NCBI RefSeq assembly: GCF_033100115.1
Contig: NZ_CP136910.1
Span: forward strand, 4,281,001-4,345,000
DNA length: 64,000 nucleotides
From: Anaerocolumna sp. AGMB13020
GTDB lineage: Bacteria; Bacillota; Clostridia; Lachnospirales; Lachnospiraceae
Direction: 5' to 3'
Shown: positions 34,790-43,215 of the stretch, piece by piece
How the letters are laid out: each line of letters opens with the position of its first letter
How positions within the stretch are numbered: position 1 is the first letter of the stretch
Made by a program: the position numbers and the translations under genes
Notes under the pieces: generated by a model
Seen by the model: only the letters and a program-made list of their open reading frames with translations
Databases searched by the model: none
What the model was told of the DNA's origin: nothing

Positions 34790-35206
34790 CTAAAGTACAG
34801 GTTTCTCCTGGCAATCAGGACATATACCGTATATTTCAAGGTTGTGTCCGGTTATGGTGTAACCTGTATTAACGGAAAGGTTATTTTCAATAGGCTCAAG
34901 AGGGCAGATATCGATATTAACCTTTTTATTGCATTTGGTACAGATAAGGGAATGCCTGTGGGTATGGTTGTTAATTTCAAAATAGGTCTTGCCGTCTTGA
35001 TACAGAGTCTTGATTACGATGTCTTTTTCGGCTAGTGTATTCAAAGCTCTGTAAATGGTGGAGATATTTATCTTCAGATCCTTTGAGGCTAATTCTGCAA
35101 TTTCCTCCACAGTCAGAGCAGTTTGCGCAGATTCCAGCACAGAAAGGATAAGGTTTCTTTTCTTTGTCTGCTTTAAATCGGCGGATTTTAGTATATTGCT
35201 GTTCAC
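34790..35206 (-). CDS. Fur-family metal-dependent repressor (candidate Zur)
   Basis: 138 residues. Winged helix (TVEEIAELASKDLKINISTIYRALNTLAEKDIV) followed by a metal-binding dimer domain with HTHRHSLICTKCNKK and a C-terminal GICPDCQE. The two CxxC pairs form the structural zinc site of the family. PerR, Fur and Zur cannot be separated by sequence alone here; the neighbouring zinc-starvation operon favours Zur. A palindrome over its own -10 box suggests autoregulation or control by another Fur-like protein. Confidence 0.88.
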   Translation of the reverse strand: MNSNILKSADLKQTKKRNLILSVLESAQTALTVEEIAELASKDLKINISTIYRALNTLAEKDIVIKTLYQDGKTYFEINNHTHRHSLICTKCNKKVNIDICPLEPIENNLSVNTGYTITGHNLEIYGICPDCQEKPVL

Positions 35207-35271
35207 AATGCACCTCTCCTTTTATCTTTGTTTAATTTGTTTCATTAATAGGTTGTGTAAATTCGTACTTT

Positions 35272-35307
35272 TAGTAAAATCATAGTTTACTACGTTGAAA
35301 ATGTCAA
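35272..35307 (-). promoter_or_regulatory. Promoter and palindromic operator of the Fur-family gene
   Basis: On the minus strand: TTGACA (35302-35307), 17-bp spacer, TATGAT (35279-35284). The palindrome TAGTAAA-N7-TTTACTA (35272-35292) covers the -10 box. Its sequence differs from the 26-bp site found at the two zinc loci. Confidence 0.7.
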
Positions 35308-35517
35308 GCATTATCAGGAAATAGGGGGAATAGTAGTGAGGTAATGGAGAGGCTGTGGCTACATTGTTTCAGTTTTATTTGATAATTCAATTAATTTTGA
35401 TAACGCTGCTTCATTCTTTTGATTAGCAATACACTGATTATAGCATTGTTTACCTTTAATTTCTCCATCTGAAATGTTTGTATTTTATCAATTAAGTGGT
35501 TTATTGTCCTTATTTTA

Positions 35518-35573
35518 TTGACAAGGGAATATAATGATTGTATAGTTAAAGCGAATGTGTTGCATTTGCGTTT
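35518..35573 (+). promoter_or_regulatory. Promoter and candidate Zur operator of the COG0523/permease operon
   Basis: TTGACA (35518-35523), 17-bp spacer, TATAGT (35541-35546), then AAAGCGAATGTGT followed by TGCATTTGCGTTT (35548-35573), overlapping the transcription start. The same 26-bp pattern occurs inverted at 52056-52081 in front of rpmG/znuABC. The halves AAAGCGAAT and ATTTGCGTTT are roughly complementary, as expected for a dimeric repressor. Zur identity is inferred from the genes controlled. Confidence 0.7.
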
Positions 35574-35788
35574 GTGACTGGAACTAGATTTACTTTTTCT
35601 TTGTATATGCTTCTCTTGTGTATATTAGCAATCCTATAACAATGTATATGTATTACAAAGGAATAATGATTATTGAATTCTATGTTTTTTATATGTCTGG
35701 AAAAATTTATATACATAATAAAAGTGAAATAACTTGATAGTACAAAAAAGTGGTACAGGATGATTAAGTTCAGAGTAAAGGAGTTTGT

Positions 35789-36772
35789 ATGCCGGTTAAA
35801 ATTGATATTTTCTCAGGGTTTTTAGGAGCAGGTAAGACTACCTTGATTAAGAAGCTTTTGGAGGAAGCCTTAACAGGGGAGAAGATTGCTCTGATAGAGA
35901 ATGAGTTTGGAGCTGTTGGTATTGATGGAAGAATCATGCGAGATTATGATCTGCAGATTACGGAGTTAAATGCAGGCTGTATTTGCTGCAGTATTGCCGG
36001 TGATTTTACCGGAGGGCTTAAGGAAGTACTAACCCGTTATAAACCTGACAGGATCCTTATTGAGCCCTCCGGTGTCAGTAAGCTGTCAGATGTGATCAAA
36101 GGCTGTTCACCGTTTTTTAAGGAGGGAACAGCGGTGCTTAATATTTGTCTGACGGTTATTGATGTTACGAAATATAAAATGTATGTTAAGAACTTTTCGG
36201 AATTCTATAAAGATCAGCTTACCAGTGCAGGAACGATTATTTTCAGCAGAACAGCAAAGGCTGACAGGGAGAAGATTGATGCTATTACTGCTGAGATCAG
36301 GAAGGCAAATAAATTAGCCGGTATTATTACAACGGACTGGGAACGCCTTGAGGGTAAGGCAATCCTAATGCTTGCAGAAGAGGGCAGCAGTGCTATTTTT
36401 GAAAGAGAACCTCAGAAGTCCAGAGCCGTAAAAGGTTTAAGTTCTCCCAGAATCTCTAGTGCCAATGCCGGATATATTATATCCGGCCATAATGCAGAGG
36501 ATGTTTTTTCTGTCTGGGGCCATGAGACTTCACAAATCTTTAAAAAGAATAAGCTCTCGGAGATGTTATATAGACTTGACCGTCTGGGTATGGAGATTGT
36601 ACGTGCCAAAGGAATTGTTGAGACGGAGGATGAAAAGTGGGTGCAATTTGACTATGTTCCAGGTGAAGTAACTATCAATGACAGTGATCCCGATTATATA
36701 GGAAGATTCAATGTAATTGGTAGTAAATTGGATCAAGAGAAACTAAGCCGATTATTTAATGTAACTAATTAA
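35789..36772 (+). CDS. COG0523 GTPase (YciC/ZNG1-like metallochaperone)
   Basis: 327 residues. Walker A in FSGFLGAGKTTLIKKLL, the switch/metal motif CICC in NAGCICCSIAGDFTGG, and the Walker B-like ILIEPSGVSKLSDV are all intact, followed by FSRTAKAD in the place of the NKxD element. The C-terminal CobW_C-like domain includes MEIVRAKGIVE. Zinc-regulated members hand zinc to client enzymes during starvation. It is the first gene of an operon with the GTPase-permease fusion and a YcgQ-like protein. The 5' UTR is about 235 bp. Confidence 0.9.
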   Translation: MPVKIDIFSGFLGAGKTTLIKKLLEEALTGEKIALIENEFGAVGIDGRIMRDYDLQITELNAGCICCSIAGDFTGGLKEVLTRYKPDRILIEPSGVSKLSDVIKGCSPFFKEGTAVLNICLTVIDVTKYKMYVKNFSEFYKDQLTSAGTIIFSRTAKADREKIDAITAEIRKANKLAGIITTDWERLEGKAILMLAEEGSSAIFEREPQKSRAVKGLSSPRISSANAGYIISGHNAEDVFSVWGHETSQIFKKNKLSEMLYRLDRLGMEIVRAKGIVETEDEKWVQFDYVPGEVTINDSDPDYIGRFNVIGSKLDQEKLSRLFNVTN

Positions 36773-36841
36773 GAGAATTATCCCGCGGGAGGTTTATCAG
36801 TATATCTCCTGAAGGGAAATTGGGAAAGAGGATTTTAGTTT

Positions 36842-38410
36842 ATGGCAATTGATATTGATGTGGTTTCCGGCTTCCTGGAAAGCGGTAAGACCACCTTCAT
36901 TAATGAATTGATTACCGGTAACACCTTTGAAGAGTATGAGAATATCGGGTTACTAGTCTGTGAAGAGGGTGAAATTGAATACGATGAGAAACTCCTGAAA
37001 GAGAAAAATATTAGTCTGATAGTCATAGAAGAACCCTCCAGGTTAACAGGGGATTATCTGCTTGAACTTACCAGTAAGAAAAATTTGGATTACATCATCA
37101 TAGAATATAATGGAACCTGGAATATTCAGACACTTCTGGATATGAAGTTAAAAGGTGGCTTGAAGCTTAGAAATGTACTTTTTATCAGTGAAGCAGATAA
37201 ATTCAACAGCTATTATCACAATATGGCAGGGTTATTGCAGCCCCATATGATGAACAGTGATTATGTGGTAATAAATCGTCATGATTCCTTAAGTAAGGAG
37301 GAGCGAAAGAACATCCAAAATAATGTGAAGAGAGTCAATAAAGGTACCGGTACGGTTTTTCTTAACAACATTCAGGAGGATGCCCGCTTGCTTCGTATCT
37401 TTACGCCTTTTGAGAATTATAAGAAGACCGTAACACCTGGTATGCTGCTTCTTATGGTGGTTCTTGGTATTCTCTGTTTTCTGCCCACAGCTTCTCTCTC
37501 AGTGGTTTATGATAATATACAAAAAGTGTCACTATCCTTTCTAAGTATTTTAATTCAGGCGATTCCTTTTATATTGTTAGGTGCTTTCCTGTCCTCCTTT
37601 TTACAGTTAGTTATACCAACTGGTTGGATAATCAGACAGATCTCCGGCAATACTGTAAAATCTTTTGGCGTAGCGGCACTGGCAGGTTTTTTCTTTCCTG
37701 TCTGCGATTGCGGACTGGCGCCGCTTATAACAGGACTGCTTAAGAAAGGGACACCGCTGCCTCAGGTAATAACCTTCTGGCTGGCTTCTGCTGCAGTTAA
37801 TCCGGTGGTTTTATTATCTGTTATGTATGCATTTCCAGAGAATAAGCTCATAATACTGATACGAATCCTTGCTGGTGTATTTGTTGCCCTGGTTATAGGA
37901 ATTATTCTAAAACTCCTTGATATTAAGAATAGTGATGTTGTTAAGACTGATAGCAGTCTAACCGGTATGGGAATCGATATGATTTATGACAGCAACAACA
38001 GGGGGTTAAGAAAAGCCTCTGCGGTGCTAAAGGGAGCACAGATTGAATTCTTTCGAGTATTTCAATACGTAATCATAGGTGCCTTGGTATCTTCCGTCAG
38101 CCTTACCTTTGTACCTCAGGTAATCAAGTCTCTGATCAGCGGAAACATATTGATACAGTTTGTAATTATGTTCATAGCTGCTGCTTTTATGTCTACCTGC
38201 TCCACTACAAATGCGTTTATCGGAAGAAGTTTTTATGGGCAGTTCACCCTTCCGGCAGTATTGTCCTTTATGACCTTAGGGCCAATGCTGGATTTTAAGA
38301 ATATCATTATTCTGTCGGAAGCTCTGACAAAGAAATTTTTAGTACAGCTATGTCTGCTAATGGCAGTAGTAGGCTTTCTAGCCTATTCCTTGATAAATAT
38401 TATTCTGTAA
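36842..38410 (+). CDS. Fusion: CobW-like GTPase domain + UPF0718/ArsP-like permease
   Basis: 522 residues. Residues 1-200 form a reduced COG0523 GTPase domain (P-loop GFLESGKTTFINEL) that lacks the CxCC metal motif. Residues about 210-520 form a polytopic permease of the YcgR/ArsP_1 group with FFPVCDCGLAPLITGLL and MSTCSTTNAFIG, the paired Cys segments of that family. YcgR and YcgQ form zinc-repressed pairs in Bacilli. The fusion physically joins the nucleotide-binding protein to the transporter; it spans one uninterrupted frame. RBS AAAGAGG is weak. Confidence 0.85.
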   Translation: MAIDIDVVSGFLESGKTTFINELITGNTFEEYENIGLLVCEEGEIEYDEKLLKEKNISLIVIEEPSRLTGDYLLELTSKKNLDYIIIEYNGTWNIQTLLDMKLKGGLKLRNVLFISEADKFNSYYHNMAGLLQPHMMNSDYVVINRHDSLSKEERKNIQNNVKRVNKGTGTVFLNNIQEDARLLRIFTPFENYKKTVTPGMLLLMVVLGILCFLPTASLSVVYDNIQKVSLSFLSILIQAIPFILLGAFLSSFLQLVIPTGWIIRQISGNTVKSFGVAALAGFFFPVCDCGLAPLITGLLKKGTPLPQVITFWLASAAVNPVVLLSVMYAFPENKLIILIRILAGVFVALVIGIILKLLDIKNSDVVKTDSSLTGMGIDMIYDSNNRGLRKASAVLKGAQIEFFRVFQYVIIGALVSSVSLTFVPQVIKSLISGNILIQFVIMFIAAAFMSTCSTTNAFIGRSFYGQFTLPAVLSFMTLGPMLDFKNIIILSEALTKKFLVQLCLLMAVVGFLAYSLINIIL

Positions 38411-38469
38411 GAAACATTTGGTATATTTATGGAATTTGAGGGTGCAGCTTAGCACAGTCAGGAGGTTGA

Positions 38470-39342
38470 ATGAAAGGCAATAGAAATATTGATAATATCT
38501 GCAAAATTGTGATTCTCTTGTCACTTACCGGATTGCTTCTTTACGAACTGATCTCAGGTAAGATATATTATTATGTCCATCCCAGGTATTTGCCGGGATT
38601 ATGGTTATCAGTGGTAGTGTTGTTGGTTTTTGCCATCAGTCTTTTATGGGAGAAAAAGAAGGGACGCCATAATTCCTCTGTCTCACAGTATGGATTATAC
38701 GCAGTTCCCATAGTACTGGCATTACTCTTTCCTGTTATACAGGGGGGAAACGGTAATATTGCCATTGCGCAGAGCAGTATTGGACGAGATTCAAATAATA
38801 GCATAGATGCCGGACAAGAGCTGTCAGAAGAAAAGGACATCAGTTCAGATACGGATGTGACCCTGACAGATCCAAATGATACAGAAGAAGGTACCGACAG
38901 TTTTGGAAATACAGAAATACCAGAACCTGTGGAACCAGAAGATAAATCACAAAAATATGCGGTTAAGTCCGAAAATGGAGCAATTCTTATAAGTAATGAA
39001 GAATACGCTGCCTGGTATTATGATCTTTACGATTATCTGGACGACTTTAAAGGTAAGCGGTATCAGTTTACAGCACAGGTGTTTCCTTTGGAAGGACTTA
39101 AGGCGAATCAGTTCCTGGCAGGCAGATATATTATGACCTGTTGTGCGGTGGATTTAACCGGATATGGTCTGATAAGCGAAAGTGACCTTGCCGATGGTCT
39201 TAAGGAAAATGAATGGCTGACGGTTACCGGTACCATTGGGGAATATGAATATAATGGTATGAAGGTGCCTTATCTTACTGATATAGAGATGGAAAAAGCC
39301 GCTGCACCGAAGGAAGAGTATGTATATTACTACTATTATTGA
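38470..39342 (+). CDS. YcgQ-like / TIGR03943 membrane-anchored protein
   Basis: 290 residues. Two or three N-terminal membrane helices (IVILLSLTGLLLYELI, LWLSVVVLLVFAISLL, YAVPIVLALLFPVI), an acidic low-complexity linker (residues 115-165), and a C-terminal OB-like domain (YQFTAQVFPLEGL, RYIMTCCAVDLTGYG, EWLTVTGTIGEYEYNG). This matches the DUF1980/TIGR03943 partner of the UPF0718 permease. MTCCAVD may bind metal. It is the last gene of the operon before the terminator. Tyr-rich tail YVYYYYY. Confidence 0.85.
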   Translation: MKGNRNIDNICKIVILLSLTGLLLYELISGKIYYYVHPRYLPGLWLSVVVLLVFAISLLWEKKKGRHNSSVSQYGLYAVPIVLALLFPVIQGGNGNIAIAQSSIGRDSNNSIDAGQELSEEKDISSDTDVTLTDPNDTEEGTDSFGNTEIPEPVEPEDKSQKYAVKSENGAILISNEEYAAWYYDLYDYLDDFKGKRYQFTAQVFPLEGLKANQFLAGRYIMTCCAVDLTGYGLISESDLADGLKENEWLTVTGTIGEYEYNGMKVPYLTDIEMEKAAAPKEEYVYYYYY

Positions 39343-39352
39343 TTAAGTTATT

Positions 39353-39391
39353 AAGAGCCTATACCCTTTATTATACTGGGTCTAGGCTCTT
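39353..39391 (+). terminator. Terminator of the GTPase/permease operon
   Basis: AAGAGCCTATACCC (39353-39366) pairs with GGGTCTAGGCTCTT (39378-39391) with minor mismatches, followed by TTTGTTTT. Confidence 0.8.
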
Positions 39392-39394
39392 AGT

Positions 39395-39637
39395 CTATTT
39401 GTTTTGATTCTGGTTTGATGCTAAGGTGTTTAAGTTCTCTGCTACCTCACCGTGTTTACTAGGGTATAGGCAAGAGTAAGTATTAAGTGTTGTTTCAACT
39501 TTCTCATGTCCAAGCCGTTCGGCTATCAGCAGCGGAGAAAAGCCCATTTCAATTAGAAATGATGCGTGAGAGTATCTCAACTCCTGTATCTTGCTTGGAG
39601 TGATAGCAACTGCACTACTTCCCTCACTGATTTCTTT
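39395..39637 (-). pseudogene. Tyrosine recombinase (integrase) C-terminal fragment
   Basis: 80 codons open on the minus strand with an upstream in-frame TAG. Encodes ELRYSHASFLIEMGFSPLLIAERLGHEK then TTLNTYSCLYPSKHGEVA: the second HxxR-like box (RYSHAS), LGH and the catalytic Tyr (NTYSCLYP) of phage-type integrases. The rest of the enzyme is missing. It sits exactly at the left edge of the accessory island, suggesting decay of the integrating element. Confidence 0.8.
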
Positions 39638-39649
39638 CTATAGAAACTC

Positions 39650-40108
39650 TCAGCTTTAAGATATTCAATACTATTGGCCTTTTTGCAGGAGGGGCTGTCA
39701 ATCTGAAAAAATTTACTACAAAATTCATTAATATGTAAGTATAGTATGTAGTTTTTTGATAGGTAAGAGCATAGCCCAAACCAATAATTTTATTCAAACT
39801 TTCATTTTCATTGAAGTTTTTTAGTACTAAAAAGCACGGTTTCAGTAAACGAAGTTTTTATAGAAAGTATATAAATATTTCAGAAACCTCTAAAAAGATA
39901 TTAAAAACAAAAATAAATGTCATATTGTTTCTGTAAGTAAAAAACATAAATGAAATAAAAATGAAATAAAAGCTTAAACAAAGTTATGATATATAAAACG
40001 CAGATAACAAATATCGTGACTTAGAGTAATGTGAATGAGATATTAATTCTCCTAAAAATAAGGAGAAATAACATAAAATCAATCATGCAAATTGAAAGGG
40101 GATAAAAA
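39650..40108. other. Intergenic region left of WXG100 gene
   Basis: About 460 bp of very AT-rich DNA with no gene recognised; presumably contains the promoter for the WXG100 transcript. GAAAGGGG (about 40096) is the ribosome site of that gene. Confidence 0.5.
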
Positions 40109-40408
40109 ATGGCAGGAACCATTAGAATTACACCGGAAGAACTAAGAGAAGCAGCGAATTTTATCAAACAGAAACAGGATGAAATGACAGCAGATGCAAA
40201 TGCATTGAATGCAAAAATCAATGAAATTGCAGCGAATTGGGAAGGTGCTGCTCAATCTGCATTTATCAGCGGCTTTACTTATGACTTATGGCCGGTTCTG
40301 GACAAGACGATGCCTCAGATACTTACTGGAATTCAAACGCAGTTAACGGAAACTGCAACTACGTTAGAGGAGACAGATAAGGCAATCGCTGACAGGCTGA
40401 AATTATAA
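40109..40408 (+). CDS. WXG100-family protein (EsxA-like)
   Basis: 99 residues, two predicted helices separated by the hairpin NWEGAAQSAF, which carries the WxG motif at about residue 44. The N-terminal helix (PEELREAANFIKQKQDEM) and the C-terminal ETDKAIADRLKL fit the family. WXG100 proteins are exported as helical hairpins by the type VII secretion system. No EssC/YukB machinery is in the window, so the export apparatus must be elsewhere. A terminator follows before the toxin genes. Confidence 0.9.
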   Translation: MAGTIRITPEELREAANFIKQKQDEMTADANALNAKINEIAANWEGAAQSAFISGFTYDLWPVLDKTMPQILTGIQTQLTETATTLEETDKAIADRLKL

Positions 40409-40426
40409 GAATATAGTTGTAAAGAG

Positions 40427-40479
40427 GCTGTAGCAGGAAGGGGATGGCAACAAAAATCCTTTCCTACTGCAGCTTTTTT
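40427..40479 (+). terminator. Terminator after WXG100 gene
   Basis: GCTGTAGCAGGAAGGGGAT (40427-40445) pairs with ATCCTTTCCTACTGCAGC (40456-40473) with one bulge, followed by six T. Confidence 0.88.
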
Positions 40480-40559
40480 CAAAATTTACAATAAGACTGT
40501 ATATGCTTGGACAAAGCAAAATGAAATAGAGTGGATAATAACTAAATAGGAGGTATAAG

Positions 40560-40886
40560 ATGTATTACTGGGATTCGGTTGGTGATTTTTTTTATGCAGC
40601 GGAAACTGAACGAAAAAGAGAGGAATGCAGACAGGGATGCAGACAGGGATGCAGAGAGGAATACAGTAAATTACTCAAATATCTAAATAAGAAGATTCCC
40701 AAAGAGGAAGAACTCTATAACAAATTAAAAACAGGCTGTGATATGGTGTTTAAGATAATGAAAGGGATCGAAAAGAAGGAAATCCTGGTTGGGGAGTTCG
40801 TTAAAATGTATGATAATAAATTTAGTATCTGCCAGATGGATAATACAAATTTATTGGCATTGGAGCGGGGGGTGGCAAAATGGTAA
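40560..40886 (+). CDS. Small hypothetical protein, candidate partner of the LXG-like toxin
   Basis: 108 residues, charged, with an N-terminal aromatic segment (MYYWDSVGDFFYAAE) and CRQGCRQGCREE encoded by a 12-bp tandem repeat (TGCAGACAGGGA, about 40627-40655). The remainder is helical. AGGAGG precedes the ATG, and the stop overlaps the toxin start by 7 bp, so the two are translationally coupled. Small genes at this position in type VII toxin loci often encode targeting factors for the LXG protein; assignment here is by position only. Confidence 0.65.
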   Translation: MYYWDSVGDFFYAAETERKREECRQGCRQGCREEYSKLLKYLNKKIPKEEELYNKLKTGCDMVFKIMKGIEKKEILVGEFVKMYDNKFSICQMDNTNLLALERGVAKW

Positions 40887-42487
40887 GACAACTGGGAAGA
40901 GAAATAATTGACAAATACACCTGGCTGGAGAGAGCAAATATTACCATGGGTTATTCCACGAACCTCCTCTTTGATTTCGTTGATCTGGATGATCTGTGCA
41001 AGGATATCGAAGGCGAACTGGACTCCCAATCCCTGGGAGCAGGCTTTTCTTCCCAAGGGCAGCGGATCGATGAGTTCGTGGAACATAGAAGTGCGTTGTT
41101 AAACTATACCAGTGATGTCTTATATGATATTGATGAATATCTGGAAAATCCACTTTATAAAGGGTTTAATAATGCCGTGGATCTGATGGCTGCCATTGAT
41201 ATGAGAGATGCAAAAACAGATAATACAATAGGGCTACAGGAACATACAAGTATGTATGTAGGTGCTGGAATGTATGATGAGGTTGGGGGAGATATGCTCT
41301 CTCTTAATCTGGAGGATTTTATAGGCAGCCGTAATAAGAATAAAAGTCTCACTAATTATCAGAAAGTAGATGATTTTGCGGATTTATTTGCAAAAGACTA
41401 TGAAAATATGGTAAATAATGATAAAATAGACCCAAGTAAAAAGACTTTGCAGGAGTATCTGGACAGCCTGGTATTAAAAGAATTCGCCCATAAAAAGGAC
41501 TCCCCCTTCTGGATGGAACTATTAGAATCGTTAAGCGAGATTACTGTCGTTATTCCCATGATTGAGGCAGCAACGGGTAAAACCCTTATAACAGGAGATT
41601 ATCTGACGGGTGATGAACAAGCTTTTAAGGTAGTATCAGGGGTAGTAAGCCTGGCGACCTTAGGATATGGAGCGTATGGAGCGATAGTCACGAAAGGCGG
41701 GGGAGCAGCTTTCGGTAAAATTTTTGCTGCGGATATACTGGCTGAGGCAGTGTCAGGGTCAACCGTAATTGTTTGTGATAAGGCAGGAGTGCCTTCTACT
41801 GTGACGGTCGCTTTGGCGATTTTTTTAGGATCTACTACAGGAGTCATTGCGGATAAAGCATTGCTTAAAAATATACCATCGCTTAAAAACGGAATTGAGA
41901 TTGATGATACTGTAAAATACAAAAAATATTGGGATGATGTTGCTAATGGGAAGTATGATATACCTTACGGAATGACATCTGAGGAATATGCTCAGTATTT
42001 GAAAGGTCTGGATAAGGTTGATAACGCTATTAAAGGGTCAGATGATGTAATTAAGGGTGGCAGTACATCTGTTCAACATGCTGTTGGAAGTGCTAATCAA
42101 GCGCAAAGTGTTTTAGATGGGATTAATCCAAAATATTTTAATACTGAGAGCAGATTTGGTAAAGGATTCTACGTTGGTGGAGATGGTAAAACAATAGTTG
42201 CAGAACTAGCAGAACATGGAAATAAAGCAAATTACGCAATTAGTTACGATATGAATTTGTCAGGACAGAAGGTGCTAGATTTAACGAATCCGCAAGTATC
42301 ATCGCAATGGGATTATATACCCAAACTTACATCTACGGATGCTTGTAAAGAAATAGGCACATTAGCTAGAAACCAAGGATATGATGCAATAATATTTCAA
42401 TCATATCGAGGTGATGGCATAAATTATGTTATTTATAATAATTTTGATGATATTTTAATTCCTAGAATAGTAACACCAATAGATTAG
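40880..42487 (+). CDS. LXG-like polymorphic toxin with NAD-targeting (ART/RES-like) C-terminal domain
   Basis: 535 residues. An N-terminal helical region of about 200 residues occupies the place of an LXG/targeting domain. A Gly/Ala-rich membrane-like segment follows (about 245-330, VSGVVSLATLGYGAYGAIV and VTVALAIFLGSTTGVIA). The C-terminal about 125 residues (NPKYFNTESRFGKGFYVGGDG, KVLDLTNPQVSSQW, NQGYDAIIFQSYRGDGINYV, YNNFDDIL) look like a RES/ADP-ribosyltransferase-type toxin domain. The target would be NAD or a protein (inference). It is followed after 13 bp by a likely immunity gene. Confidence 0.75.
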   Translation: MVRQLGREIIDKYTWLERANITMGYSTNLLFDFVDLDDLCKDIEGELDSQSLGAGFSSQGQRIDEFVEHRSALLNYTSDVLYDIDEYLENPLYKGFNNAVDLMAAIDMRDAKTDNTIGLQEHTSMYVGAGMYDEVGGDMLSLNLEDFIGSRNKNKSLTNYQKVDDFADLFAKDYENMVNNDKIDPSKKTLQEYLDSLVLKEFAHKKDSPFWMELLESLSEITVVIPMIEAATGKTLITGDYLTGDEQAFKVVSGVVSLATLGYGAYGAIVTKGGGAAFGKIFAADILAEAVSGSTVIVCDKAGVPSTVTVALAIFLGSTTGVIADKALLKNIPSLKNGIEIDDTVKYKKYWDDVANGKYDIPYGMTSEEYAQYLKGLDKVDNAIKGSDDVIKGGSTSVQHAVGSANQAQSVLDGINPKYFNTESRFGKGFYVGGDGKTIVAELAEHGNKANYAISYDMNLSGQKVLDLTNPQVSSQWDYIPKLTSTDACKEIGTLARNQGYDAIIFQSYRGDGINYVIYNNFDDILIPRIVTPID

Positions 42488-42500
42488 CGAGGAGACAATT

Positions 42501-42995
42501 ATGGGTGATATAAATATTAGAGTAAGAAAAGAAGTAATAAAATGTAAAAAATGTGGTAATCCAAAGTCTTTTTTCTATTTATCCGATTTTGCATATGGTC
42601 AAAGATTGATTTTTCTGAAAGATGCTACTAAATATGCTTTTATTAATTTAATTGAAGATATATATTTTTTGGATTATACAAATATGGTGAAAGAAATATT
42701 ATCAGAAAATTCAATTGATTTTACAAATGAGACTTTAGATGATATTGTAAATGAAACTTACGGGATTACATGTGATTTAATTGACGAATGCGTAGTTGAT
42801 TTTTCTCAAACGCAAAAAAAATGTAATGTATGTCACTCAACAGAGTTTGAGAGAAACCTAATTGAACCAGAGTCTTTAATAGAAATAGAAGTACCTGTAA
42901 TTTCACATAATAGATGGGAAGTTATGAGTCGAGATGAGAGAAAGGAAATAGTTAAAAAAGAATTAATATCTAAAAATAAGATATTATTAATTTAA
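42501..42995 (+). CDS. Candidate immunity protein with two CxxC pairs
   Basis: 164 residues, very AT-rich. CKKCGN at about residue 15 and CNVCHS at about 110 probably form one zinc-ribbon-like site bracketing an acidic, aromatic-rich middle (LIEDIYFLDYTNMVKEIL). No family recognised. Position directly after the toxin, same strand, GAGGAG ribosome site, and lower GC than flanks fit an immunity gene. Function is inferred from context only. Confidence 0.6.
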   Translation: MGDINIRVRKEVIKCKKCGNPKSFFYLSDFAYGQRLIFLKDATKYAFINLIEDIYFLDYTNMVKEILSENSIDFTNETLDDIVNETYGITCDLIDECVVDFSQTQKKCNVCHSTEFERNLIEPESLIEIEVPVISHNRWEVMSRDERKEIVKKELISKNKILLI

Positions 42996-43018
42996 ATTAT
43001 GGTTATACTTTAGGACTT

Positions 43019-43152
43019 CCAACTACCTAAATCCCAGTCTCTTAATTCAGTATCATGGCTCTCACGAAGTGACGTAATCCATGATATGAATTAAGAGACT
43101 TTAGCGAAAAAATTTGCATTGGGTATACTATCGGATTTTTAGGTGTAGTTCC
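43019..43152. repeat. Long hairpin upstream of rep (candidate replication origin)
   Basis: Inner arms AGTCTCTTAATTCAGTATCA (43036-) and TGATATGAATTAAGAGACT (to 43100) pair almost completely; outer arms CCAACTACCTAAATCC (43019-43034) and GGATTTTTAGGTGTAGTTCC (43133-43152) pair with small bulges. The apex CTCTCACGAAGTGACGTAAT contains the mini-hairpin TCAC-GAA-GTGA. It lies about 60 bp before a rolling-circle Rep gene, where a nicking or single-strand origin is expected. Confidence 0.6.
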
Positions 43153-43215
43153 AATAAGTTCATATAAACGTACTTTTTGTAGCAAAAAAATTTGTTGCGA
43201 AAGGTGCGTTTTATT

